From CBDUQP01 sp965369385 (lineage in GTDB: Bacteria > Planctomycetota > Phycisphaerae > SM23-33), in NCBI GenBank assembly GCA_965369385.1, contig CBDUQP010000066.1, forward strand, positions 1 to 18,333: a stretch of DNA of 18,333 bases, in the 5' to 3' direction. The notes beneath the pieces are model-generated. The model was not told where the DNA came from and did not search any database. It was given only the letters and a program-made list of their open reading frames with translations. Shown here in pieces: positions 7,414 through 14,723 of this stretch. The translations under genes were made by a program, and so were the position numbers. Within the stretch, counting starts at the first letter, position 1, and each line of letters starts with the position of its first letter.

Positions 7414-9338
7414 CATTTGCTCCCCGTATTCGGCTGCCCAGCCGGCGTGTTTCTGTGTGCGGACATCGCCACGAGCACTTGTGCGCCCTTGGGCAACCCG
7501 CTGGCCTGTGCGTGCGATATGATCTCGCCAAATTCCAGCAGATATCGTACGCATGCCATCGACTGTTCTTCATCTTCTGTTACTGCGCCGCGGCGCAGCA
7601 CTCTAACAACCGACGCGTAGGTCTGTTTCGCAAGTAGACCCTGCCCGGCCTGCACAGTGCTGCCCAGCAGTATCAGCCTGGCGCGGCCGGGGCGTTTGCC
7701 TGCGGCAGTTCGCGTGTCGGCATCCTTGCTGAGCATTCTCACCAGCAGATCGCGATCGCGACTTGCCAGGAAGTCGGCCGTGGTGGCGGCAAACTTGTAT
7801 TCCGGGCGAGCGATGGCGTAAGCGAAATACTCGTATGAATGTGGCTTCCAGCCTTTAGCTTGCGGCATATTCCTCACCCCCGGTGGGCTTTCAAGCTTCT
7901 CGATAGCGGCGATATAGGCTCGCGTGAGAGTCTCCGCGGCGGCTGGTGAATCGCCACCAATGCTCTTCATCGCCCGGGCGCACTGCGTCATCAGCTCCAG
8001 CGGATCACTGGCGATCAGCAGCGACAGCACTTCGGCGCGGATGCGGCTATCGTTGCGGGCCGTGAACGCCGCGATTGCTGGCGGAACCTGTCTTCGCGCT
8101 GCGGCATTCACGTTCGTGTTGGTTCGCAATACGCCCAGATAACGGATGTGCTGCATGGCGCGGGGCGTGTCTGCCGTCAACATTATGGGGTTCATGCGAA
8201 GCAGGTGCGATGCGACCTCCTGCGAGTCGAGCGAGTAGCGCCGGGCGAGGATCGTCTCTCTGTCGCCAACAGACATGTGCGGCAACCTGTCATACATGCT
8301 GCTGATGGCCTGGCTCATGCGCTTGATACGCACGGGGTCAGCCGCCTTCGGTGCGGATGTAGGTGGCGATATATTGGCAAAATGCAGATAGTCCTCGTTC
8401 AGTGGTTTGGCTGCGGCTGTCGGTGACTTAATACGTATCGCAAGTGCATCGATGAACTCCTCAAGCGCAAACTGCCCGAGAATAATCCTCGAACGCTTGC
8501 GCACATCTGCATTGGCATGCCACGCAAGGGAAAGCAACTGCACCTTATTGATCTTGAACGCACTGGCTCCGGCGGCCTCTGCCGTATGGGCATTGGTTGC
8601 GAGTTTCTGATAGTTCCAGTCAAGTGCAACCAGTAGCGATTTGAGCTCGGTCTTCGTTTGCGAAAGTCCAGCTACCAAGTCAACCACGCCCAGATAGTCC
8701 TTCAACTTCAGCGTGAGATAGGCAACTGCGGGCCTGATGCGTGGTGCGGTCTGCTCTGGTCTGGCGGATATCGCTGCCAGCTGCACCAGCACTCGCCTGC
8801 GAAGCGATGCATCCGACCTGATAGCATCAACACGCGTCTGCAGCGCGTCGAATGCAGCAGCAGCTACGATACGCTCCCTGTCAGTGGCCCACAGATTATG
8901 CTCAAGCACTTCAACAAACCATTCCGCACTCATCGCATCATTCATACCGGCAAGGCAATGCACGCTCCACGCTCTTACTCGCTGGCGATCTGCGGTTGTT
9001 CCGGGGTCGGAGTATTCACGCTTCAGCAGTGCGATCAATTGCGCGTGGAGTTGCGGCTTGGCTTGCGAGAATGCGAAGCGAGAATCGATCCCGCACATCG
9101 TTCGCATCGCCTCCACGCGCCATACAGGATTCCGTGACTGCGAAGACTGCTTCTTGGCGTTGGGCCCTGTCGACGCGTGTTCGAGCAGTCTGCGCTGGCG
9201 TCTTGCTGCAGCCGCCGGCGAGTCTGTCTCTCGCATGCGTTGAACTTCTTTGATGCTCGGAACGCAGCCGGCCATCAGAAGCACACTCAACACCCCCGCC
9301 GCCACTAACCCACCAATTCTGTGTACATTCCCTTTCAT
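7413..9338 (-). CDS. Large alpha-helical repeat lipoprotein of unknown function
   Basis: The product (641 residues) opens with a signal peptide ending in the lipobox LMAGC (Cys25), so it should be lipid-anchored at the inner or outer membrane. The mature part has no catalytic motif that I recognise. It is rich in Ala, Leu and Arg and is arranged as successive amphipathic helices, reminiscent of HEAT or similar alpha-solenoids used for protein binding. ATG 9338 starts the signal peptide; a GTG one codon upstream (9341) lies 7 bases after AGGGA and may be the true start. The open frame extends upstream to 9410 but those residues would precede the signal peptide. Its stop overlaps the start of the collagen-like lipoprotein, so the two are made together and may work together at the envelope. 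Confidence 0.75.
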   Translation of the reverse strand: MKGNVHRIGGLVAAGVLSVLLMAGCVPSIKEVQRMRETDSPAAAARRQRRLLEHASTGPNAKKQSSQSRNPVWRVEAMRTMCGIDSRFAFSQAKPQLHAQLIALLKREYSDPGTTADRQRVRAWSVHCLAGMNDAMSAEWFVEVLEHNLWATDRERIVAAAAFDALQTRVDAIRSDASLRRRVLVQLAAISARPEQTAPRIRPAVAYLTLKLKDYLGVVDLVAGLSQTKTELKSLLVALDWNYQKLATNAHTAEAAGASAFKINKVQLLSLAWHANADVRKRSRIILGQFALEEFIDALAIRIKSPTAAAKPLNEDYLHFANISPPTSAPKAADPVRIKRMSQAISSMYDRLPHMSVGDRETILARRYSLDSQEVASHLLRMNPIMLTADTPRAMQHIRYLGVLRTNTNVNAAARRQVPPAIAAFTARNDSRIRAEVLSLLIASDPLELMTQCARAMKSIGGDSPAAAETLTRAYIAAIEKLESPPGVRNMPQAKGWKPHSYEYFAYAIARPEYKFAATTADFLASRDRDLLVRMLSKDADTRTAAGKRPGRARLILLGSTVQAGQGLLAKQTYASVVRVLRRGAVTEDEEQSMACVRYLLEFGEIISHAQASGLPKGAQVLVAMSAHRNTPAGQPNTGSK

Positions 9339-9842
9339 CACTCGTTTGTCCCTTCTGGCAAGTTGATCCAAATACTGCAATAGCACCCTTGCATACACGA
9401 ACGTACACACTCTGACATTACAAATCTTCCCGGCCGAGAATGTGTTTGATCGTTAAGATAGTGCAGCCGCATCCCCCAGCGGTTACACACCTATCATGAA
9501 ATGACGCAAATACCTGCGATTCGCAAGCCCAACGTCGCCCACATACGGCTGCATCGCTTCGGGCAGATAGCGGGAGGAGTTGATGCTGATTCGACAAAAG
9601 CGTCGGCCCTTTGATGGAAAGAATGGGAAACATTGAGAAATTATGAAATAGAGGTGTTGCGTAAACGGTTTTTCAGCAGTTTTGGAAGTTTCATGAACAT
9701 AAGTATCTATTTTGATTTGAATTGCAACGAAACTCAAAATCGCGAGCGTTGTCCAAAATACGCAAAATACGCAACGTTTTTGGTAGTTTGTTGCGTGTTT
9801 TGGGCCGACTGTAAGATTCTGGACCCAATCGCATGCTGCGTT
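9339..9842. other. 504-base spacer without a convincing gene
   Basis: This is an unusually A/T-rich stretch, especially 9620-9800. It must hold the promoter of the two minus-strand lipoprotein genes, but I see no clear -35/-10 pair. On the minus strand about 9483-9600 translates to a protein-like string including SRYLPEAMQPYVGDVG and RYLRHFM, without a proper start, which could be a gene remnant. A small plus-strand frame (9633-9875) has no recognisable domain or ribosome binding site and is not called. A hairpin lies at 9763-9802. Confidence 0.5.
9763..9802 (-). terminator. Hairpin downstream of the ORP-like gene cluster
   Basis: CAAAATACGCAA (9763-9774) pairs with TTGCGTGTTTTG (9791-9802) through 11 Watson-Crick pairs and one G:T wobble, with a 16-base loop. 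It begins about 40 bases after the stop of the last minus-strand gene (9843). The left arm is preceded by a direct repeat of AAAATACGC. It is a plausible end for the long transcript, but it lacks a classic T-run, so the call is weak. Confidence 0.3.
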
Positions 9843-10181
9843 TTAGCCATCAGTGGTCAGTATGTTAGTATGTGACTGCGCCTTGTCGCGACGACTTGTG
9901 ACGACGAAGCCATAGGCGAAGACGCAAGCCGTAGGCGAAGACGGACGCGCCGGTTTGGGGCTGTCCAGCGGTAGAGCCAATTCACGCAACAAACCCTTGC
10001 CGGTAACACCAAGTTTCGGCGCAATCTGCTTTGCGCTCATCTCAACAGTGAATATCGATTCAGCGGGCACAGGCGCAGCGGCATCGTTCTGCCGCAACCA
10101 GCCAACAGCCACAATCGCAACTGCGGACACCAGGACAATGACGAACCAAATCTGCTGTCGACCAGATAATTTGCTAATCAT
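9843..10181 (-). CDS. Small single-pass membrane protein at the end of the cluster, with repeat-derived tail
   Basis: The 112-residue product has a short basic N-terminus, one transmembrane segment (about residues 11-29) and then a segment with GVTGKGLLRELALPLD. That segment resembles a conserved helix-turn motif I associate with the N-terminal regions of some membrane ferredoxin-type proteins; this match is from memory and tentative. The last ~35 residues come from DNA with two near-identical 18-base direct repeats and look like an unrelated tail added when a repeat landed in the gene, so the original C-terminus is probably lost. AAGGAG lies 8 bases before ATG 10181, a strong start. The gene is 31 bases downstream of the NifX-like gene, in the same direction, and is probably the last of the operon. 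Confidence 0.55.
   Translation of the reverse strand: MISKLSGRQQIWFVIVLVSAVAIVAVGWLRQNDAAAPVPAESIFTVEMSAKQIAPKLGVTGKGLLRELALPLDSPKPARPSSPTACVFAYGFVVTSRRDKAQSHTNILTTDG
9907..9943. repeat. Tandem 18-base direct repeat inside the 3' end of the small membrane protein gene
   Basis: Two copies of AAGCCRTAGGCGAAGACG, at 9907-9924 and 9926-9943, differ at one base and are separated by one C, giving a 19-base period. The period is not a multiple of three, so the two copies are read in different frames by the overlapping gene. Together with the flanking GACGAC-rich stretch this looks like part of an interspersed repeat. Confidence 0.6.
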
Positions 10182-10212
10182 TCCCAAGTCTCCTTCATTA
10201 TTGTCAGCAATT

Positions 10213-10548
10213 CTAATGCCCGCAGATATTGTCACCCATGACAAGCGTTCCGGCCAGGTATTCGAATACCAGTGTTTCGGGATCCAAAGCCGGTGCACCG
10301 ACGACGACCTTGATATCGTTCTGCGTGAACAGTTGCTGTGCTCTCGTGCCCATGCCGCCAGCAATGATCACATTGGCACCTTGTTCGTGCAGCCATGCGG
10401 GCAGGACGCCCGGTTCATGCGCAGGGGGGGTAAGCATTTCCGTCTTAACAATGCAATCCTGCTCATCAGTCTCCACCAGAGCGAACTGCTCACAATGTCC
10501 GAAATGCATGCAAAGACAACCGTTTGCCAGGGGTATTGCGATTTTCAT
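10213..10548 (-). CDS. NifX/ORP-type dinitrogenase iron-molybdenum cofactor family protein
   Basis: This is a single-domain protein (111 residues) of the Nitro_FeMo-Co family, small carriers that bind metal clusters such as FeMo-co precursors or, in the orange protein, a Mo-Cu-sulfide cluster. The N-terminal signature is MKIAIPLANGCLCMHFGHCEQF (residues 1-22 region; Cys11, Cys13 and Cys19, His15 and His18), the mid-domain IIAGGMG (residues 81-87) is typical, and the C-terminus GDNICGH carries a further Cys/His. These Cys and His residues set it apart from the other two family members here and suggest metal binding. It lies 57 bases downstream of the Mrp ATPase gene in the same direction. In Desulfovibrio an Mrp ATPase and an ORP domain can be fused in one protein; here they appear as two genes. 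Confidence 0.85.
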   Translation of the reverse strand: MKIAIPLANGCLCMHFGHCEQFALVETDEQDCIVKTEMLTPPAHEPGVLPAWLHEQGANVIIAGGMGTRAQQLFTQNDIKVVVGAPALDPETLVFEYLAGTLVMGDNICGH

Positions 10549-10605
10549 TAGATGATTCTCCTGATGTTGACTTCTGCTATTGTACGTTCTGTCACCTGAT
10601 ACTTT

Positions 10606-11448
10606 TCAGGCGTTCAAGATGTTCTGCGTAATTTCCATGAAAGCTTTGCCAGCCGGCCAGTCGTCACCACTTTCTGCAAATGGCATTCCCGCTTCACCAG
10701 ACAGCATAACCCGCGGATCGATTGGGATTGTCCCAAGCAGAGGAAGTTTCAACTCTTCGGCCAGCTTCTTTCCGCCACCGGAAGTGAAGATATCCGTCTT
10801 TTCACCACATTTCGGGCACACGTATCCGCTCATATTTTCCACGATCCCGGCGATAGGCAGAGCAAGTGTCTCGCAGAATGCGACGCAACGCCGAACGTCT
10901 GCAATCGCCATTTCCTGCGGTGTTGTCACAACTACTGCCCGAGAAGGCTCGCCAACGAGCTGGGCAATCGACAGTGGCTCATCGCCTGTTCCCGGTGGAG
11001 AATCAACTACCAGATAGTCCAACTTGCCCCAGGCGACATCCTTCAGAAACTGCCGGATTACGCCGTATTTACGAGGCCCTCGCCATATGACGGGGGTATT
11101 CAGGTTTTCTAACATCAGCCCGATCGACATGACCGACAGGTTATCGCTCACCTTCATCGGGAGCATTTCCGTCTGGCTCATCTCGATCTTTCGGCCTTCC
11201 AGACCAAGAAGTTTCGGGACACTCGGGCCATGCACATCAACATCCAGTAGACCAACTTTTTTTCCACTCCGCGCCAGCGCAACGGCCAGGTTTACTGCTA
11301 CGGTGCTCTTTCCGACCCCTCCCTTTCCCGAAAGCACCAGCAGCTTCTCGCCGATATCCTGCATTCGCCCCTGAAGCATGAATTCTTCCAGTTCCGCGGC
11401 GGCTGGATCCGGCTGTGATATCTCTGAACAACTGTTGTCTGTACTCAT
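10606..11448 (-). CDS. mrp: Mrp/NBP35-family iron-sulfur carrier ATPase
   Basis: Mrp/NBP35 proteins are cytoplasmic dimeric P-loop ATPases that carry and hand over [4Fe-4S] clusters. The 280-residue product has the deviant Walker A GKGGVGKST (41-49), DVDVHGPS (69-76), the switch/Walker B segment VVDSPPGTGDEP (147-158) and the bridging cluster motif CPKC with Cys211 and Cys214 inside the family-typical ENMSGYVCPKCG. Length fits short Mrp forms without the N-terminal DUF59 domain. ATG 11448 was chosen because the Mrp similarity starts soon after and AGGAAG lies upstream; the frame continues to 11661 but those residues are not protein-like. It follows two MinD-type FeS ATPases and precedes a NifX-type gene, as expected for metal-cluster assembly. 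Confidence 0.92.
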   Translation of the reverse strand: MSTDNSCSEISQPDPAAAELEEFMLQGRMQDIGEKLLVLSGKGGVGKSTVAVNLAVALARSGKKVGLLDVDVHGPSVPKLLGLEGRKIEMSQTEMLPMKVSDNLSVMSIGLMLENLNTPVIWRGPRKYGVIRQFLKDVAWGKLDYLVVDSPPGTGDEPLSIAQLVGEPSRAVVVTTPQEMAIADVRRCVAFCETLALPIAGIVENMSGYVCPKCGEKTDIFTSGGGKKLAEELKLPLLGTIPIDPRVMLSGEAGMPFAESGDDWPAGKAFMEITQNILNA

Positions 11449-11542
11449 TGTGGAACTCTTCCTGTCGAGAAAACCTATTCTGATTGATGCATCGTATCGC
11501 CCTGGCCGGGGGCCAGAACAGAGGATGCTTTGTAACACGCCG

Positions 11543-12433
11543 CTACGCCATCGCCACCAACACATCGGCCCATAATTCTTTGACATCCTTAGCGGCCCCG
11601 TCTTGCTTAAACTCCACAAGCGACTTCCGCTGGACCTGCGAGTCGGTGACGCCGCGATCATATCGAACCTTCCCCGCTACCTTTATTCCACTTTCAACAC
11701 ACTTCGCTTCGATCTGAGAGGCAATGTCAGCATTCAGGTCCCACTTGTTGATGCATACCAGAGTCTCGATTCCGAAGTGTTTGGTCAGGGCTGTCACACG
11801 CTCAAGATCATGCATCCCGCTCAACGTTGGCTCGGTTACCACCAGCACAACGTTCGCTGCGGTAATCGAGGCGATAACCGGACAACCAATGCCCGGCGAG
11901 CCATCAATGATGACAAAATCACACTTGCGATCTTCAGCTATTTCCCGTGCGTGATCGCGAACCACGCTCACCAGCTTGCCCGAATTCTCCTCGGCGACAC
12001 CGAGTTTTGCATGCACCATCGGTCCGCAGCGCGTGTCAGAAACGAACCACTCACCGTTTGTCACCGGGCCAAACTCGATAGCATCGCTGGGGCAGAACCA
12101 CGCACACACACCGCACCCTTCGCAACCAATCGGGTCGATGGAGTATGTCTTTTCCGCCTTGGCATCAGATGCATCATCACATTTGACCGCATCGAAGCGG
12201 CACAACTCCATGCATTTTCCGCACGAGGTACAATTATCCGGGTTGATTTTCGCACGCGATCCGCCGGAAAACTCCGTACGTTTCACGATCTCTGGAGCCA
12301 TAACCAAATGCAAGTCCGCCGCGTCTACGTCGCAGTCGCCAAGCACTGCATTGTCAGCAAGCGCTGCAAATGAGGCCACTATGGAAGTCTTGCCGGTTCC
12401 GCCCTTGCCACTAATAACCACCAGTTCCTTCAT
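11543..12433 (-). CDS. MinD-superfamily P-loop ATPase with inserted 2x[4Fe-4S] ferredoxin domain (second copy)
   Basis: The 296-residue cytoplasmic protein has a deviant Walker A GKGGTGKTS (9-17), then an inserted bacterial ferredoxin domain with two clusters: CTSCGKCMELC (Cys68, 71, 74, 78) and CEGCGVCAWFCP (Cys104, 107, 110, 114). The ATPase fold resumes with IIDGSPGIGCPV (175-186) and the VTEPT segment (199-203). Proteins of this class occur as neighbouring pairs in anaerobes and belong to the orange protein complex of Desulfovibrio; their role is probably ATP-dependent electron or cluster transfer. ATG 12433 overlaps the stop of the first copy as ATGA, with AAGGA 9 bases before. The pair share fold and layout but differ in much of their sequence, so a heterodimer is likely. 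Confidence 0.92.
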   Translation of the reverse strand: MKELVVISGKGGTGKTSIVASFAALADNAVLGDCDVDAADLHLVMAPEIVKRTEFSGGSRAKINPDNCTSCGKCMELCRFDAVKCDDASDAKAEKTYSIDPIGCEGCGVCAWFCPSDAIEFGPVTNGEWFVSDTRCGPMVHAKLGVAEENSGKLVSVVRDHAREIAEDRKCDFVIIDGSPGIGCPVIASITAANVVLVVTEPTLSGMHDLERVTALTKHFGIETLVCINKWDLNADIASQIEAKCVESGIKVAGKVRYDRGVTDSQVQRKSLVEFKQDGAAKDVKELWADVLVAMA

Positions 12434-13296
12434 AATACACAATCCTTCTTTACGGCTACATTCTTCATGATAACTTCGAGAATACCCGTGAAAGAGGACT
12501 CGTATTCCCCGATGGCCTCGCAGACCATTTCGCCCCGCGAATACGCTTCGGCAATCCTACGATCATCAGGAATCTCAGCCACTATCTCGATATCCTCTGC
12601 CTGGCAGTATAGCTCCGTTTCTCCATCGCCAATACCCGCACGATTGACAACCACGCCAAAAGGCAAACCCAACGCACGAATCATCTCCACAGCCAGCTTC
12701 AGGTCATTGAGTCCAAACGGCGTCGGCTCGGTTATGAGAATCACAAAGTCTGAATCCCTGACGGCTTCTATCACAGGGCATGAGGTGCCTGGCGGAGCAT
12801 CAAAAATCACCAGGTCCACCTCAGGCACTGCGCTGCGGACCTCGCGTATCAATGGCGGACTCATCGCTTCACCGACGTGCAGCAAACCGTGCACGAATTG
12901 AACATCGCCAGCAGTGCCTGTCTCAAGTACGCCCAGTTCGCGGATCTGTTCGCCAATGGCATCAGAGGGGCACACAAGCGAACAACCGCCGCAACCGTGA
13001 CAGAGCTCATGATAGACAAGCACACTTTCGCCGACTTTGACGATGGCGCTGTACTGGCATATATCTCCACACAGACCACACAATGTACACTTGTCCGCAT
13101 CCACCTCAGGAACCCTATTCCCGACGGGCTTACGTAATGATATATCCGGTTTCAGGAAAATGTGGCCATTGGGCTCCTCAACATCGCAATCCACGTACGC
13201 AACGCTACGTCCGTTTCGCGCAGCCACATACGCCAAATTCGTAGCCAACGTGGTTTTGCCTGTTCCGCCTTTACCGCTTGCGACTGAAATTCTCAT
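12430..13296 (-). CDS. MinD-superfamily P-loop ATPase with inserted 2x[4Fe-4S] ferredoxin domain (first copy)
   Basis: The 288-residue protein starts MRISVASGKGGTGKTT, with Walker A at residues 8-16, and DCDVEEPNGHIFL (37-49). The inserted ferredoxin domain has two complete cluster motifs, CTLCGLCGDIC (Cys70, 73, 76, 80) and CHGCGGCSLVCP (Cys99, 102, 105, 109). The Walker B/switch region is VIFDAPPGTSCPV (163-175) and the TEPTPFGLNDL segment (189-199) is typical. ATG 13296 is used because it opens the conserved Walker A strand and has AGGGA 9 bases upstream; the frame extends to 13332 without similarity. It starts 44 bases after the DUF5320 gene and overlaps the next ATPase gene by ATGA, giving strong translational coupling. 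Confidence 0.92.
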   Translation of the reverse strand: MRISVASGKGGTGKTTLATNLAYVAARNGRSVAYVDCDVEEPNGHIFLKPDISLRKPVGNRVPEVDADKCTLCGLCGDICQYSAIVKVGESVLVYHELCHGCGGCSLVCPSDAIGEQIRELGVLETGTAGDVQFVHGLLHVGEAMSPPLIREVRSAVPEVDLVIFDAPPGTSCPVIEAVRDSDFVILITEPTPFGLNDLKLAVEMIRALGLPFGVVVNRAGIGDGETELYCQAEDIEIVAEIPDDRRIAEAYSRGEMVCEAIGEYESSFTGILEVIMKNVAVKKDCVL

Positions 13297-13340
13297 GCGA
13301 ATGCTTCCCTGGGCATTACATCTGCCCATCATGTGGCCGC

Positions 13341-13886
13341 TCAGGCCTTGTCGTCAGCTTGACCCTGGAGTTCGTCAATCCTCTGCTTAATCTCTGTCAG
13401 AGCATTTCCAAACTCTTCCGCCTGCCCTTTCAGAGCACTCAATTCCTGCTCTCTTGTGGGCGCTGCTTGTCCATAAGGTTGGCCAGATCCAGCCACATCC
13501 ATTCCGGCGCGTTGGCGACCGGTCATGCCAGTAGCAAGGAAACCATTGCGCCAACCGCGGCCTCTTCCTCGTCCTCCGCCAAATCCAAACGCACCAAATC
13601 CGCGACCGATGAAATTGCGAGCACCTGCAACAACGCCACCTGCAACAACGCAATCACCGAGTCCACGTCCTGTCATTGGGCCCATTCCTGCGGGGCCTGT
13701 TCTATCTCCAGCTGGCATAATTTTGCTCCTTACGTTAGTTAAACTCTGCCTATACTTAGCTTCTGTATCTGCTTCTGCTTCGCATGAAGCATCTGTTTCC
13801 CGTGAAACATCCAATACGCAATATCCCATCCCTGCGCCAGCCATCGATCCTAATCCACGAGGACCCGTTCCATCAAATCCGGGCAT
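13341..13886 (-). CDS. DUF5320 protein formed by two in-frame DUF5320 N-terminal modules
   Basis: DUF5320 proteins are small Gly/Arg-rich proteins of unknown function that travel with NifX-type and MinD-FeS genes in anaerobes. Here one open frame of 181 codons holds two copies of the signature: MPGFDGTGPRGLGSMAGAG at residues 1-19 with GYC at 21-23, and MPAGDRTGPAGMGPMTGRG at 57-75. Only the second has the full family layout, a Gly/Arg-rich middle and a C-terminal coiled coil (about 145-173). The second copy has its own start, ATG 13718, with a strong AAGGAG 7 bases upstream. The cell may therefore make the long form, the 125-residue short form, or both. AGAGGT precedes ATG 13886. The gene sits between NifX-type and MinD-FeS genes. 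Confidence 0.8.
   Translation of the reverse strand: MPGFDGTGPRGLGSMAGAGMGYCVLDVSRETDASCEAEADTEAKYRQSLTNVRSKIMPAGDRTGPAGMGPMTGRGLGDCVVAGGVVAGARNFIGRGFGAFGFGGGRGRGRGWRNGFLATGMTGRQRAGMDVAGSGQPYGQAAPTREQELSALKGQAEEFGNALTEIKQRIDELQGQADDKA
13716..13731 (-). promoter_or_regulatory. Internal ribosome binding site and start codon of the second DUF5320 module
   Basis: On the minus strand AAGGAG (13731-13726) is 7 bases before ATG 13718, which begins a complete DUF5320 protein. It is the best Shine-Dalgarno/start pair in this part of the cluster, better than that of the upstream in-frame start at 13886. It indicates that the second module is translated on its own. Confidence 0.65.
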
Positions 13887-13910
13887 ATCTCTTACCTCTA
13901 TTCACAGTGT

Positions 13911-14273
13911 TCAGGACCAATGTCCATCGACATTCGCCTGGCTCACATTCTGAAGTTCGCCGGTTTTTAGTTTTTCCAGAGCTTCGCTTACCGATCCCGA
14001 TGCACCTATGTAAACACTTACTCCGCCGGCCTGCAGAGTGGCAAACGCCTTGGGACCAACATTGCCTGTCACCACAGCCTCTACGCCAAGGTCCACCACA
14101 TTTCGACCAGCCTGGATTCCCGCGCCCTGGGCAGCATTCAAATTCTGCGAGTTATCGTGGGCCGAGAATTCGGACGTTTCGGTATCGACTACGATGAACC
14201 ATTTCGCCCGGCCAAAACGGGGATCAACTTCACTGCCCAGATTCGAACCAGTAGATGTAACTGCAACTTTCAT
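13911..14273 (-). CDS. NifX/ORP-type cofactor-binding protein
   Basis: The 120-residue product is a Nitro_FeMo-Co domain with the canonical sequence DPRFGRAKWFIVVD (17-30), the NAAQGAGIQAG helix (46-56), VVTGNVGPKAF (67-77) and a C-terminal half ending ANVDGHW. This is the form closest to classical NifX/NafY-like and ORP proteins. It has no cysteines, as would fit a cluster held by non-covalent contacts as in the orange protein. AGGAG lies 7 bases before ATG 14273; the frame runs further upstream to 14378 but the added residues overlap the previous gene and are not conserved-looking. It begins 10 bases after the first ORP-like gene and ends 24 bases before the DUF5320 gene. Confidence 0.88.
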   Translation of the reverse strand: MKVAVTSTGSNLGSEVDPRFGRAKWFIVVDTETSEFSAHDNSQNLNAAQGAGIQAGRNVVDLGVEAVVTGNVGPKAFATLQAGGVSVYIGASGSVSEALEKLKTGELQNVSQANVDGHWS

Positions 14274-14283
14274 AATGACACTC

Positions 14284-14709
14284 CTATGTGTTTGACTTCC
14301 CGCATCCGTAACCACGACCTCGCCCACCAGAGCCCTGTCCACCACCAACCCGGCCGGCACCATGCCGACGGCGTCCACAACATCCGGGCATCAAGAATGA
14401 CTGCGGGGTCAACTGTCCCGACAAGAATGCTTGGAGAATATCCTCCACCGGCCCGCACGTGTGCGGAATAAGGCTGATTCCCGAACTGCCGAGCATTGCC
14501 TCAAGCGGCTGGGACACTGCCCCGCAAATGAGCACATCCACACCCAACTCTGCAATCCGCTTGGCCCGAGTAGCCACCGGTGCTTCTTCAATACCTACTT
14601 CGTATCGGCTCACTTCCTCCCCGTTAAGGGATTCCACCACCAGAAACTGCCTGGCGACATCAAGAACCGGCGAAACCCGTCCAGACCATGTTGTAATCGC
14701 TATCTTCAT
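14284..14709 (-). CDS. NifX/ORP-type protein with a Gly/Arg/Cys-rich tail, first gene of the sigma-54 operon
   Basis: Residues 1-106 are a Nitro_FeMo-Co domain: MKIAITTWSGRVSPVLD, the strand LVVES, ELGVDVLICGAVSQP (55-69) and a C-terminal helix. Residues 107-141 form a tail with MPGCCGRRRHG (107-117), Gly/Arg-rich repeats and a last CGK; the composition is like that of DUF5320 proteins. Cys110, Cys111 and Cys136 could bind metal. ATG 14709 fits the conserved start. No Shine-Dalgarno is seen, and the sigma-54 promoter at 14724-14740 would start RNA only about four bases before this ATG, so translation is probably leaderless or nearly so. It heads eight same-strand genes. Confidence 0.82.
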   Translation of the reverse strand: MKIAITTWSGRVSPVLDVARQFLVVESLNGEEVSRYEVGIEEAPVATRAKRIAELGVDVLICGAVSQPLEAMLGSSGISLIPHTCGPVEDILQAFLSGQLTPQSFLMPGCCGRRRHGAGRVGGGQGSGGRGRGYGCGKSNT

Positions 14710-14723
14710 CACAAGTATAAACA

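Noticed and set aside
9633..9875. 80-codon plus-strand frame in the A/T-rich spacer
   Set aside because: No ribosome binding site and no domain; it lies in low-GC DNA and overlaps the 3' end of a better supported gene.
11502..11516. CTGGCC-GGG-GGCCAG hairpin between the second MinD-FeS gene and mrp
   Set aside because: Short stem without a T-run and outside any start region; it may reduce read-through but nothing supports a specific role.
11603..12373. 256-codon plus-strand frame over the second MinD-FeS gene
   Set aside because: The minus strand holds complete Walker and ferredoxin motifs in this interval; the plus-strand product has none.
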